Positions 45,157-54,620 of a DNA stretch of 64,000 bases are shown here, one piece after another; the stretch's first letter is position 1; each line of letters opens with the position of its first letter. Origin of the DNA: Akebia trifoliata (taxonomy: Eukaryota; Streptophyta; Magnoliopsida; Ranunculales; Lardizabalaceae); the NCBI GenBank assembly GCA_017979445.1, contig CM030717.1:22369288-22433287 (forward strand), in the 5' to 3' direction. Position numbers and translations under genes: made by a program. The notes beneath the pieces are model-generated. The model was not told the DNA's origin. It saw only the letters and a program-made list of their open reading frames with translations, and searched no databases.

Positions 45157-46517
45157 TGATGACGGCATCAAAGATCATAGGTCATTATTTAATAGATTTT
45201 CAAGTCCATTAATGGGTTGGGTGAATTTTAAAGATATAAGAGTTTTCTTTTCATTTGTTTAGATTATTTTAGGAGTCTGATTTAAGTTTTAGTACTATTC
45301 ACATTATTTGTTTTAGGCCTCATTTTAAAGGGTCAAAACTTGTTATATTAGATTTTCATGTCATTTGAAAGGTTATTTAGTTACCTACCCTCAATATTTT
45401 GCAAATCCAATATGTTTTGAGAAAGTAATGGTCAAAATACTGATAGGTTTTCAATTTAAAACGGGATTTGCATCTTAATAAATGTCCAAGTTATGTTAGG
45501 ATTAGAGTTTAGAGTCTAAACCATGAGAGCCTATATATATACGTACATGTATATAAAGGGGGGCGTTCGACTCAAAATCTTATTCTCACAAAAATCTTAC
45601 AACACGTTTTGTCCTATGTGGCTTAAAAGTTTCGGATTGGGCTGATTTTTTGTGAGGATGATCTCTATGGTGAGGAGATCATCCTTCCCAAAAATCAACA
45701 GAATTTAAAACTTCTAAGTCCATCAAAAGTGGTTTACAAATTTTCGGTAAACAATTGACGGTTCACAATTCTAAAACCACTTTTGATGGACTTAGAAATT
45801 TCAGATTCACCATAAAGATTAATCAGCTCAATCCAAAACTTTTAAACCTAGGACAAACATGTTGTGAGACTTTATTGAGAATAAGATTGAGTAGAACGTC
45901 ACCCATATATATATATGGCTATTATAATTGATTTTTAACTATTTATGAAATAAAATATTTTTTACAACGCTTTTCTTGAGATTTCTCCAATGATTGGATA
46001 CGGTGTGAGGCCATCTTGGAGTGATTCCAAGGTACTATCTTCATCTTCTCCATTTTTTTATTATCTTATGTTTTAGATTATCTCTAACCCATATCCAGCC
46101 CCAACCAAATACCCTAAAACTTTTCCCAATATCAACAACCACCCAACCAAACCCTTCTTGGTCTACAAGAGACCACCCAAACTTACTCCAATGCACCTAA
46201 AACCAGTACAAACTCTTTCAAATCTTACATCTAAAATCTACATCCAAATCCACAATCTTCAAACCCTCCCCTTTATCAAACCAAACCTATTTTGCACCCC
46301 CTAAACCTAATTACAACACCCTACTGCAAAATTTTGTAATTGTAAATTTCACAATTACCCTTTAAAATATAACCAATTGGCCTTGTGAAACCGTTCACAA
46401 TGGTCAATAAAACCTTGTTTTCTAATTTTTCTTTCTTCACAACCTAATTAGCCTTTCCTTCACCCATCCTAAAGTACAACAGACATAGAATAGATAAAAC
46501 CTAAAGAACTAATATCA
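45157..46517 (+). repeat. right LTR of the non-autonomous element
   Basis: It matches the left LTR and carries foldback copy D (about 45558-45904). It ends CTAATATCA, followed by GAATT, the same five bases that precede the left LTR. Confidence 0.78.
45558..45904. mobile_element. (TA)n-flanked foldback MITE, copy D (third TIR type)
   Basis: It runs from GGGGGGCGTTCGACTCAAAA to TTGAGTAGAACGTCACCC between TATATA tracts. The left hairpin (GGGCTGATTTTTTGTGAGGA with inverse) is intact; the right one has lost part of its stem. The centre has GACGGTTCACAATT and long AAACCACTTTTGATGGACTT arms. The sister LTR at 40800-40812 is the unoccupied site. Confidence 0.82.
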
Positions 46518-46949
46518 GAATTACACATCAACCTAAACAGAAGCAAGCAATTCAAGGTAGGCTTGGTACTCGAGTTTCCGATGCTGGCAATTATGTTTGG
46601 GTGTCAAGCGGAGTCTTTTCCATCTACTTATTTAATTCTTCCCCTTGGAGTAGCTTATAAAAGGATAAACATTTGGCATCAAATAATCGAGAGGGTAAGG
46701 AAAAGATTGAGTTCTTGGAAGGCGAAATACCTCGTGAAAAAGGGGGGGGGGGGGGAGGTAATATTGATAAAAAAGAGCACCTTGGCTAGTGTTCTAGTCT
46801 ATTTCCTTTCGTCATTTTCAACTCCGAGAAGTGTTTGAGGCTAAAATAGAGAAGATGATGAGAGATTTTTGTGGAACAACAAAAAAGGAAATAAAAAATT
46901 CCACCTTATGAAATGAGAAGTGAGTTGTAAACCTAAAAAAAAAGGGTAA

Positions 46950-47105
46950 TCAGTTTGCTTTTTTGGTGTAAAGGTTCTAAGAAATTTAAATGGTTGTCTT
47001 TCAAGGGCTTTTTGTTTCGTTGGGGTTTTGTATGCTATGAGAGATAGTTGTTTCTGTATTTTCCTTGAGGACACCTTGTCTTCAATAACAAAAACATAAA
47101 CAAAA
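46950..47105 (+). mobile_element. short LINE 3' tail nested in a LINE
   Basis: LLFWCKGSKKFKWLSFKGFL followed by a 3' UTR and an A-rich end (ACAAAAACATAAACAAAAA) repeats the C-terminal pattern of a LINE in the middle of an RT domain. On each side the host LINE reads ...KWEVV(N) and LGVKELWD, which belong together in intact relatives. Confidence 0.6.
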
Positions 47106-47709
47106 AATAATTGGGGTCAAGGAATTATGGGATTGAGGGTGTCTAACGCAAGTAGTTGTGGTGTTTTGGGGAGGATCAAGTGAATCTCTAGAGGCAAGTT
47201 GTAAAGGAAAAATATAGGGAAAAGACATTTGGATGGAAGAGTGAGAAAGCGAAGTCTTCTTATAAGTGTAGCATGTGGAAAGGTATTTTAAGAATGCTAC
47301 CAGAGTTTTGAACTATGATTGCATTTAGGGCGGGGAGAGACAATTCAGTGCACTTTTTGGGACAACAAGTGGTGTGGGGTTCACCATTATCTTTATAATT
47401 CCCTTTTTTGTATGCAATACGTTCAAGAAAAATCGTTCAGTTGAAGCACTTCAAAATCAAAATGGGAATGAGCTTTCATGGGATCTGGATTTTAGAAGGG
47501 ATTTTAATGATTGAGAAATTCAAGATATAACAAATCTACTTAATCAGCTTGCCAACACAAGCATCAAGCCTTCTCAAGTTGATAGAAAGGAGTGGATTGG
47601 GAGTGGGAAGAAATGTTTAACAGTGCGGTCGCTCTATTCATCTTTATTGGCCTCAAATGACCTTGTCTATCTAGTCTCTTATGTTTGGCATTCAACAATT
47701 CCTTCAATG

Positions 47710-48618
47710 TAGGGGTGTCAATGGATAGTTGAAAATCCAAACTGAATTTGAATTCGTATTCAAAAATCAGATATAATTCGAAAATTTCATATTTGAATGT
47801 AATTTTAATATTCGCACAATTTTCGGATACAAATTTGGATAATAGTGCATCTATTAGGATATTATTCGAATTTGAATAATAAATATAATAATATTTTTAA
47901 CAGTGGTTCATCATTCTAACTCATGATCCTTAAAAATCTTTTTTCCTTTACTAACTCATCCTCATTAAATCTTTTTTGTCTTGTAACTTGTTCCATTTTC
48001 CATGGCTGGTTACATCAACCAATCTTCTCTTAATACAATTTGGTCTACTTATAAAAAAATAATAATTAAATCTCTTTTGTCATTGCTAAGCTCATCCTCA
48101 TTAAACCGCTTTTGTCTTTTATTAACTCATCCTCATCTAAACTCAAACAAAGTAAAATTTGTATCTTCATCTTTTTCTTTAATTTAAATGAACCTAGAGC
48201 ATTAATGGAGATGCCAAACTCATCGTTACAACTCAACTCCGACATCATCATCTTCACTGGAGAAAAACTTTCATGTTCATTTGAAAGATTGACCAAATCT
48301 GATGTGCTTCATCTGATCAATTTCACGAAAACATATCGACGACCATCCCAGGTAATTCCATATCTTTATCTCTCTTGTCAAGGTTGCAGATGACTAGTTT
48401 TGAAGAAAAAAAATCTAGGGCAAAAGGCTACGAGAATGAACAAAGGGGTATTCTTTTAATTCTTCTGAATTAGGATACTATTCAAATCTGAATCAAATAT
48501 TATGGGATATTCGATAAGTCAATCAAATTCAAATTTAAATATTCATATATAGTATCTGTTGGATTTCAGATTTGAAGAGGCATATCCAATTCGACTAGTA
48601 TCCCCATTGACATCCCTA
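47710..48618 (+). mobile_element. hAT-type MITE, copy 3, inserted in LINE
   Basis: It starts TAGGGGTGTCAATGG and ends CCATTGACATCCCTA, a near-perfect 15-bp inverted repeat. Flanks are CTTCAATG (47702-47709) and CTTTGATG (48619-48626), an 8-bp duplication with two differences. The 0.9 kb interior includes segments shared with copy 2 (TCATCCTCATTAAA, AACTCATCCTCATCTAAACTC). Open stretches at 48002-48393 have no recognisable protein. Confidence 0.85.
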
Positions 48619-49224
48619 CTTTGATGGCATCCTTTTTTAAATGGCTAGCATCACTAAAGAAAATGCTTACCCTAGATACTCTAAGCAAATGAGGTTTTGC
48701 TATGCCAAATTATTGTGTGGTTTGCAAATCAAATGGAGAATCTTCAAGTCATCTCCTCATTCATTATCCCTTTGCTTCAGAGATTTAGTCCCATTTCCTT
48801 AAGTTGGGTCTTCCCATTCTCAATTTGTCTCTTCCAAAGGGTTGAGATTCAACGTGTACTCCAAAAGGAAAAGAATTTGTTTGTTAATACTTCCCTGTGC
48901 AATTTGTTGGGGAATTTAGAATGAGAGGAATAGAAGAATCTTCCAAGTAAAACTATCTAGCAGGCAATCCTAAGCATTTTGAGACTACTCTTTTGTTGGG
49001 GGGAAACTAAACCAGGAATTTAAAAGCTTATTTCTTGAGAATTTTGTGATTAGATGGGATCTAATTTGTTTAGAACAGTTGTTTAGAGTAAAGTTATAAG
49101 TGTAACATTGTAATATTCGACCACCTGTTTTCTTTTTGAAGACAATTTATGATTATAAAAAAATGATACCAAGAATTAATGTGTTCCATAGTGACGATAT
49201 TGTTCAAGGCACAAGACCAAATAA

Positions 49225-49410
49225 AAAACAATAATGCTGAAGTGACCTCCGTCTGGATCCTCATATTGCACTTCTTGAGGTGAAAGTGCATGAGAACCAT
49301 AGAAGCTTTTCATCAAGATACGAGTGAAAACATCTATGGTTCCTATCCACTTTCACATCCAGAAGTGCAATATGAAGTTCCAGCTTGACGTCACTCTAGC
49401 ACGACCCAAT
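49225..49410. mobile_element. foldback MITE of the GTGACCTCAAG family, copy 3
   Basis: AATGCTGAAGTGACCTCCGT and the inverse of AGCTTGACGTCACTCTAGCA bound a palindrome with ATGAGAACCATAGAAGCTTT and ATCAAGATACGAGTGAAAAC inside, shared with 34050-34445. Confidence 0.7.
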
Positions 49411-49951
49411 AAAAAATACCACTTTCAAGGGTACCTTTGGACCCACATTCGACTACCCGAAAATTGAATTGACAAAGGAGAAACAATTGCATAGTAAAAA
49501 ATGATTTAACAGAGTTTCATTTCTCCCATCTTACCTAATTTTTTTCATTTTTCAGTGGGGAGGGATGGGTATTAGATAACAACGTGACCACAAGGCTTGA
49601 TGGTCTTCAAGATCAACCACCACTGATCACAATCACACACACAAATTCCTAATCCATGATATGCCTTTTAAAAGCTTCTGAGTATTCTATCATGATCCTA
49701 ATCCACGATATTCCCACTAAAAGCTTGTCGGTATTCTTTCTATGATATCAGATTGTACACAAAGACACCACTAATTAGCTTAAGTGCTCAAATCGCATAC
49801 AATAATAACAAACCCCAAGACTCAAAAATCAATTTCCAATCGACAAGGTTCAAGATGAATATATATAAATCAATCAGAAAAAAAAATCCATGAAAGAGAT
49901 TGATCCAAACTATCGTGATTTGTAAGATGAGATTAAAAGATCGGAAAATAC

Positions 49952-50074
49952 CTGGATGAGATAAAGAGCTCCGGTAAATGCAGCAACGCCCCACATGGCC
50001 GCGGCTTGAATGTCTGTTGATTGAGGGCGAAGCCCAGGCCTGAGGGACTTGAAGATGACTGATCCCGCTCCCAT
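49952..50074 (-). CDS. QCR10: QCR10-like complex III subunit, exon 1 (N-terminus)
   Basis: The exon starts at ATG (50074-50072) in AGAGATAATGG and encodes 41 residues: MGAGSVIFKSLRPGLRPQ, then TDIQAAAMWGVAAFTGALYL and IQ. It ends at CAG|GTATTT. The 'TDIQAAA.WG.AA..GA...Q' block is the single membrane helix of the small QCR10 subunit of mitochondrial ubiquinol-cytochrome c reductase (complex III), which sits in the inner membrane. Exon 2 at 36542-36598 completes it in phase 0. An upstream in-frame ATG (50167) would add 31 residues, but plant homologues begin at the internal ATG used here. Confidence 0.92.
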
Positions 50075-50330
50075 TATCTCTTCTTCGATGAATGAAACCC
50101 TAATAATGCTTTTTCTCCCTTCCACAGTATCCCAAGAACGACAATTTGGAAAAGAAAACAAAGCCAAGGATGTAACTCTTTCTCTCTCTCTCTCTCACAA
50201 AAATAAGCATGGTTTCAAACCTTGCCGAGTTGTCTCGGAAGAGTCAACTCGTTCAGGCGACATAAACCATTTAACTCGGTTTACAATTATTTTTTCATAT
50301 ATATGAAAATAATTATAATTTATAAATGGA
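50075..50330 (-). promoter_or_regulatory. QCR10 promoter and 5' leader, with (CT/GA)n tract
   Basis: About 255 bp separate the start codon from the first foldback element. A (CT)n tract at 50180-50198 reads (GA)n in the gene direction, as in many plant 5' leaders. No clear TATA box was found. A 63-bp stretch at the far end is duplicated at 51097-51159. Confidence 0.45.
50262..50324. repeat. 63-bp direct repeat, copy 1
   Basis: ATAAACCATTTAACTCGGTT and following, repeated at 51097-51159 with two or three differences. It contains its own palindrome around CATATATATG. The two copies bracket foldbacks E and F. Confidence 0.85.
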
Positions 50331-50684
50331 TGGCGTTATTACGACTCACCGTTTGTCTTATATGGGCAAAAATATTTGGAATGGGCTGATTTTTTGTGAG
50401 AATGATCTCTGTGATAAGGGGATCATCCTGGCAAAAAATCATCTCATTCCAAAACTTCTAACCCCATCAAAATTGATTTACAAAAATTGGACGGTCTAAA
50501 ATTTTTCAACTTGTAAACATGGGGCTAGAATTTTCATAATGAGCTGATTTTTGGCAAGGATGGTCTCCTCACCATAGAGATCATCCTCACAAAAAATCAG
50601 CCCATTCCAAACATTTTTGCCCATATAAGACAAAACGGTGTGTCGCAATGTGAGTCGTAATAGGGGTATACGGAACCCGACCCT
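50331..50684. mobile_element. foldback MITE, copy E (second TIR type)
   Basis: GGCGTTATTACGACTCACCG and the inverse TGAGTCGTAATAGGGG give ends like copy C. Two hairpins (GGGCTGATTTTTTGTGAGAA and inverse) and the centre GGACGGTCTAAAATTTTTCA are present. It lies nearest to the QCR10 promoter. Confidence 0.82.
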
Positions 50685-50698
50685 TTATATATATATAT

Positions 50699-51088
50699 GG
50701 GTCCCGTTCAACAACAAACATTTTGGCAAAACATGGGTTAGAGGTTTTGGAATGGGCTGATTACAAACATTTTTCAAAACATGGGTTAGAGGTTTTGAAA
50801 TGGGCTGATTTTTAGTGAAGATGATCTCTACGATGAAGAGATCATCCTCACCAAAAATCAGCCCATTCCAAAACTTCTAACCCCAATTTACAAGTTGAAA
50901 AATCGTGGATCGTCCATTTTTTGTAAACCATTTTTTATGGGGTTAGAAATTTTGGAATGGGCTGATTTTTGGTGATGATGATCTCCTCACCGTAGAGATC
51001 ATCTTCACCAAAAATCAGCCCATTCCAAAACCTCTAACCCATGTTTTGAAAAATATTTTGCCAAAATGTTTGTTCCTGAACATTTCCC
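50699..51088. mobile_element. (TA)n-flanked foldback MITE, copy F
   Basis: It runs from GGGTCCCGTTCAACAACAAA to TTGTTCCTGAACATTTCCC. The first ~50 bp of the left arm (ACAAACATTTT..AAAACATGGG) are tandemly duplicated at 50706-50810. Hairpins and centre as in B. Confidence 0.85.
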
Positions 51089-51096
51089 ATATATAT

Positions 51097-51152
51097 ATAA
51101 ACCATTTAACTCTGTTTAAAATTATTTTTTCATATATATGAAAATAATTATA

Positions 51153-51159
<7 letters not shown>
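51097..51159. repeat. 63-bp direct repeat, copy 2
   Basis: Second copy of 50262-50324. It runs straight into the long (TA)n tract. Confidence 0.85.

Positions 51160-51236
<77 letters not shown>
51156..51236. repeat. (TA)n(GT)n microsatellite
   Basis: About 34 TA units followed by about six GT units, directly before foldback copy G. Confidence 0.95.
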
Positions 51237-51237
<1 letters not shown>

Positions 51238-51617
51238 GAAATGTTTAACACCCTAAGCTTTACCCTACACTTTAACAAACGTATTTTGTCCTACATGGGT
51301 TAGAAGTTTTGGAATGGGCTGATTTTTGGTGAGGATAATCTCTATGATTAGAAGATCATCCTCACCAAAAATCAGCCCATTCCAAAATTTTTAGCCCCAT
51401 GTTTACAAGTTGAAAAATCGTGGACCGTCCATTTTTTGTAAACCATTTTTGATGGGGTTAGAAGTTTTGGAATGAGTTGATTTTTGGTGAGGATGATCTC
51501 CGACACCATAGAGATCATCCTCACCAAAAATCAGCCCATTCCAAAATTTCTAACCCATGCAGGACAAAACACATTTGTTAAAGTGTAGAGTAAAGCTTAG
51601 GGTGGGGAACGGGACCC
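51237..51617. mobile_element. (TA)n-flanked foldback MITE, copy G
   Basis: From GGAAATGTTTAACACCCTAA to GGGTGGGGAACGGGACCC. Both hairpins are well preserved (GGGCTGATTTTTGGTGAGGA and inverse). The TATATA spacer to copy H is about 13 bp. Confidence 0.88.
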
Positions 51618-51630
51618 ATATATATATATA

Positions 51631-52002
51631 TAGGGAAATGTTCAACACCCTACCATTTACCCAATAATTTGCCCAACATGTTTTGTCCTATATGGGTTAG
51701 AAGTTTTGGAATAGGCTGATTTTTGGTGAGGATGATCTTAATGGTTAGAAGATCTTCCTCACCAAAAATCAACTCATTCCGAAATTTCTAACCCCATGTT
51801 TACAAGTTGAAAAATCGTGGACCGTCCATTTTTTGTAAACCATTTTTTATGGGGTTAGAAGTTTTGGAATGGGCTGATTTTTAGTGAGGATGATCTCCTC
51901 ACCATAGAGATCATCCACACCAAAAATCAGCCTATTCCAAAACTTCTAACCCATGTAAGACAAAACTCGTAGGGTAAAGCGTATGGTGTTGAACGGGACC
52001 CA
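51631..52002. mobile_element. (TA)n-flanked foldback MITE, copy H
   Basis: From GGGAAATGTTCAACACCCTA to GGTGTTGAACGGGACCC, followed by ATATATATAT. Hairpins and centre as in copies B and G. Confidence 0.88.
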
Positions 52003-53453
52003 TATATATATTATAAAAATATCATATTTAATTAAATAATAGATATTTAACTTCTAAAAAAATTTAATTATTTTATTAAAATATGCAAATCTCAGTTGGC
52101 TTGGACAAGTTTTAATGACTTAGATGAGATTTTTAAAATATCGTCATAGTCAATTTGTTTATCTCGCAAGATTCTACTATGCAAGACTGTGGCGCCCCGC
52201 CGAACACTAACACAAATCCTCATGTCAGATCTCGAGGTACTAGGTGGCACCTCGAAATTTCGGCATGGTCTCCTCTGTTTATGTTATTATTCCAAGGCGT
52301 TTAACCAACACCTGATAAACGACATACAATCCTGCATATAGATACAAAATATAATACTAGCGGAAGCCTATATAAGTCTAATAACGTACGAAAGATCAGA
52401 GTGCGGAAGAATAACCAGGATACAGGATTATACAAAATTTCTCACTTTAACAGAAATCCTAACACTCAGAACAACATGTATAATACTCTCGGATAAATCG
52501 ACACCACTAGGGGTAATAACCCCAATACTCACCAAGTGACGAACTCTAGCTGTCTATCTGACCCACCAGATGATTCTCACTCGTGCTCTATATCTGCCTC
52601 GCCAAACTTCGGATCTGAAACTAAAAAAATGGAGAAAGAAAGGGTGAGTAATAATGGTTACCCAGTAGGGAAACAAACAATTTCTGCCAATAACCCCTCC
52701 TAACATGAACGAATAAGCATACTGAATCATTTTAAAATAATCAAAGTTTTACAGAAGAAATTACGATTAACTGGTACATATAGCCAGGGATGAACAACTA
52801 AACATTTTAAAACTCACATTACATCGATTAGCAGTACTCACTAAAACATTATCTTTTTATACAAATCTAATTGATCAAAGGGAAATAATAAACATGGATT
52901 TCATTTTATATATCAAAATAAACAACAGATACATAATACACAATGGTGGAGTATTAGAATTAGAGTGTTGGGATTCACGACTGGATCGCTCTCAGTCGGG
53001 ACATGATGTTACAATTTCTCTCTGGCTTTTAGTTCCAGATTTTGTGGCCGGTCGCTGCACTTACCACGCTTGGTTGACCATTTATCCGGCTCAGGCTGGC
53101 CGTTTGACGTGACCGTAAGCAATGGGCCTCTTTTCGATGTGTCAGAACGTTCGACTACAATAGATTGTTAGTGATCACTGACCAATCATCTTCGTCTATG
53201 CCTATCAGGCGTACATGTGATTCCCAAATATACAAACCATTCGTATACGACCACCTTTACATTACAAGTTCACTGGTAAAGATAGAGAGGAATAACCCGG
53301 ATTCCAGTTGTGACTCCACTCTCATACGCGTCCCATACCACGTATGAGCTTGGTGGTCCCTACCGTACATCCCAGGATAGTACACCACTCCGGATGATAT
53401 GACGCACTATCCCTTCAGGTATTTACAAACTCTTTAACAGCTCACAAAATAGT

Positions 53454-53456
<3 letters not shown>

Positions 53457-53501
<45 letters not shown>
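53457..53501. repeat. (TA)n microsatellite inside solo LTR
   Basis: About 22 TA units in the 3.2 kb LTR. No foldback element is inserted here. Confidence 0.95.
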
Positions 53502-53504
<3 letters not shown>

Positions 53505-54189
53505 TTCATTTGAAAACAAAAGAGAAATTAACAATACAAGGTTGAGAATAGATATCCAGTTTCCTGCCATGCAAGTGTGGCCACCCGGCCTAAAATAAAT
53601 AACAAAACGAAAACGTAAACAGCGCCTCGTGCTAACAGAAATTTAAATAAACATGCAACCAACAATATTATCCCTGGATATCTGTTCACCAACCTGCACA
53701 CAACACAACAACGTAAAATGCAGACATCACCCCTCGGGTGTGACTCTGACATTTTACCGTTTCATACCCTTTTTTCCTTTTTTTGATTTTTACAGTTTTC
53801 AATCTCTTCATAAAATATCTATTTTTTGATATTCATCAACTCAATATGAGTTCATTGAATATTAAATCACATTTTCCAACTATAGAATTTATTTTTATCA
53901 ATAATATTGAAAAAGAATACAAATTTTATATCAAAACGCGGTCCGAGCAGTGCACAAGACCCAATTTATGAAAATAACCCGTTAAAATACCCTACCCACG
54001 TATAATTTATTAAAAATACAATTAAACATATCAAACATGCAATTTCTGGCATGAATTTTTGAAATAACAAAAGAGTTCTATATTTTAAAAATACATCCAA
54101 ATTTTTTCAATAAAATCCTAAATGCAATTTTCACAATCTACGATTACTAATAGAAATTGAGAGTTCCTTACAATCTCTAGAAGAAAGGA

Positions 54190-54620
54190 TCAAAGCGTGT
54201 GCGCGGAAATCGAGGATATCGGCATGAAAATCGAGACGGATCAAACTTCGAAACGACTGATTTTTGAATATGGCCTGATGGTTTTGAAGATATCGACGTG
54301 CTCGTCTCTTCTCCCTTCTACGGCGGAAGACGGTTTGACTCCGAAATCGATGAAAACCGAGATCGAAGTTATGAAATCTCCGTATAAAAATACGACTGAT
54401 TTTTGACTATACGGGGTGAAAAAGACGAGAAAACAGAAGGAATTTGATTAGGTTATGTAAAGAATGAGGTTGCGGACATTTCTCCCTTATGTGTCGGAAG
54501 ACGGTTTGACCCCGAAACGGACGAAATCCGAGGTCAAAGTTTCGAAATTTCCATATACAAATACGACTGATTTTTGACGATATTGGATGAAATACAAAGT
54601 GAAACGAAGAAAGGTTGGGT
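54190..54620 (+). repeat. degenerate ~170-bp repeat inside solo LTR
   Basis: CGGCGGAAGACGGTTTGACT / GTCGGAAGACGGTTTGACC and ACGACTGATTTTTGAC recur at about 170-bp spacing (54320/54490 and 54395/54560). Confidence 0.7.

Larger units (their letters stand above)
40421..46517 (+). mobile_element. LTR retrotransposon, non-autonomous, with nested elements; TSD GAATT
   Basis: Two related LTRs, 40421 to about 42061 and 45157-46517, both start TGATGA. GAATT precedes the first (40416-40420) and follows the second (46518-46522). A primer site-like TTTGGTATCAGGCC follows the first LTR and a polypurine tract AAGGGAGAG lies directly before the second. Without the nested element (42535-44838) the internal region is only about 0.8 kb and shows no gag or pol. 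The left LTR carries a hAT MITE, the right one a foldback MITE. The exact right end of the left LTR is uncertain. Confidence 0.8.
46550..49040 (+). mobile_element. LINE (L1-like) reverse-transcriptase region, degenerate
   Basis: The sequence starts with the RT thumb block LGVAYKRINIWHQIIERV..RLSSWKAKYL and continues with the zf-RVT domain: DFNDWEIQDITNLLNQ, VWHSTIPS, (MITE) ASFFKWLASLKKMLTLDTL, NYCVVCKSNGESSSHLL and CAICWGIWNERNRRIF. A tail of another LINE (46950-47105) and a hAT MITE (47710-48618) interrupt it. Frameshifts are many, so it is dead. It lies in the QCR10 intron, antisense to that gene. Confidence 0.82.
36599..49951 (-). other. QCR10: 13,353-bp intron of the QCR10-like gene, filled with transposons
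   Basis: The donor on the minus strand is CAG|GTATTTTC (GT at 49951-49950). The acceptor is TTCACAG|CC (AG at 36600-36599). Both junctions are phase 0. The intron holds an RTE LINE, an L1 tail, a 6.1 kb LTR element with a nested gag-only LTR element, two hAT MITEs, two foldback MITEs and a degraded LINE. Apart from the two splice ends and short stretches next to them, I recognise no host sequence in it. Confidence 0.85.

Noticed and set aside
48002..48393. ORFs of 61-93 codons that might be a captured host gene
   Set aside because: They lie in a hAT MITE, overlap on both strands and match no family I know.
49788..49994. 68-codon minus-strand ORF overlapping QCR10 exon 1
   Set aside because: It is in another frame and runs into the intron; exon 1 has conserved family residues and a proper splice donor.
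51015..51278. 87-codon minus ORF with long IYIYIY stretch
   Set aside because: It translates the (TA)n microsatellite between two foldback elements.
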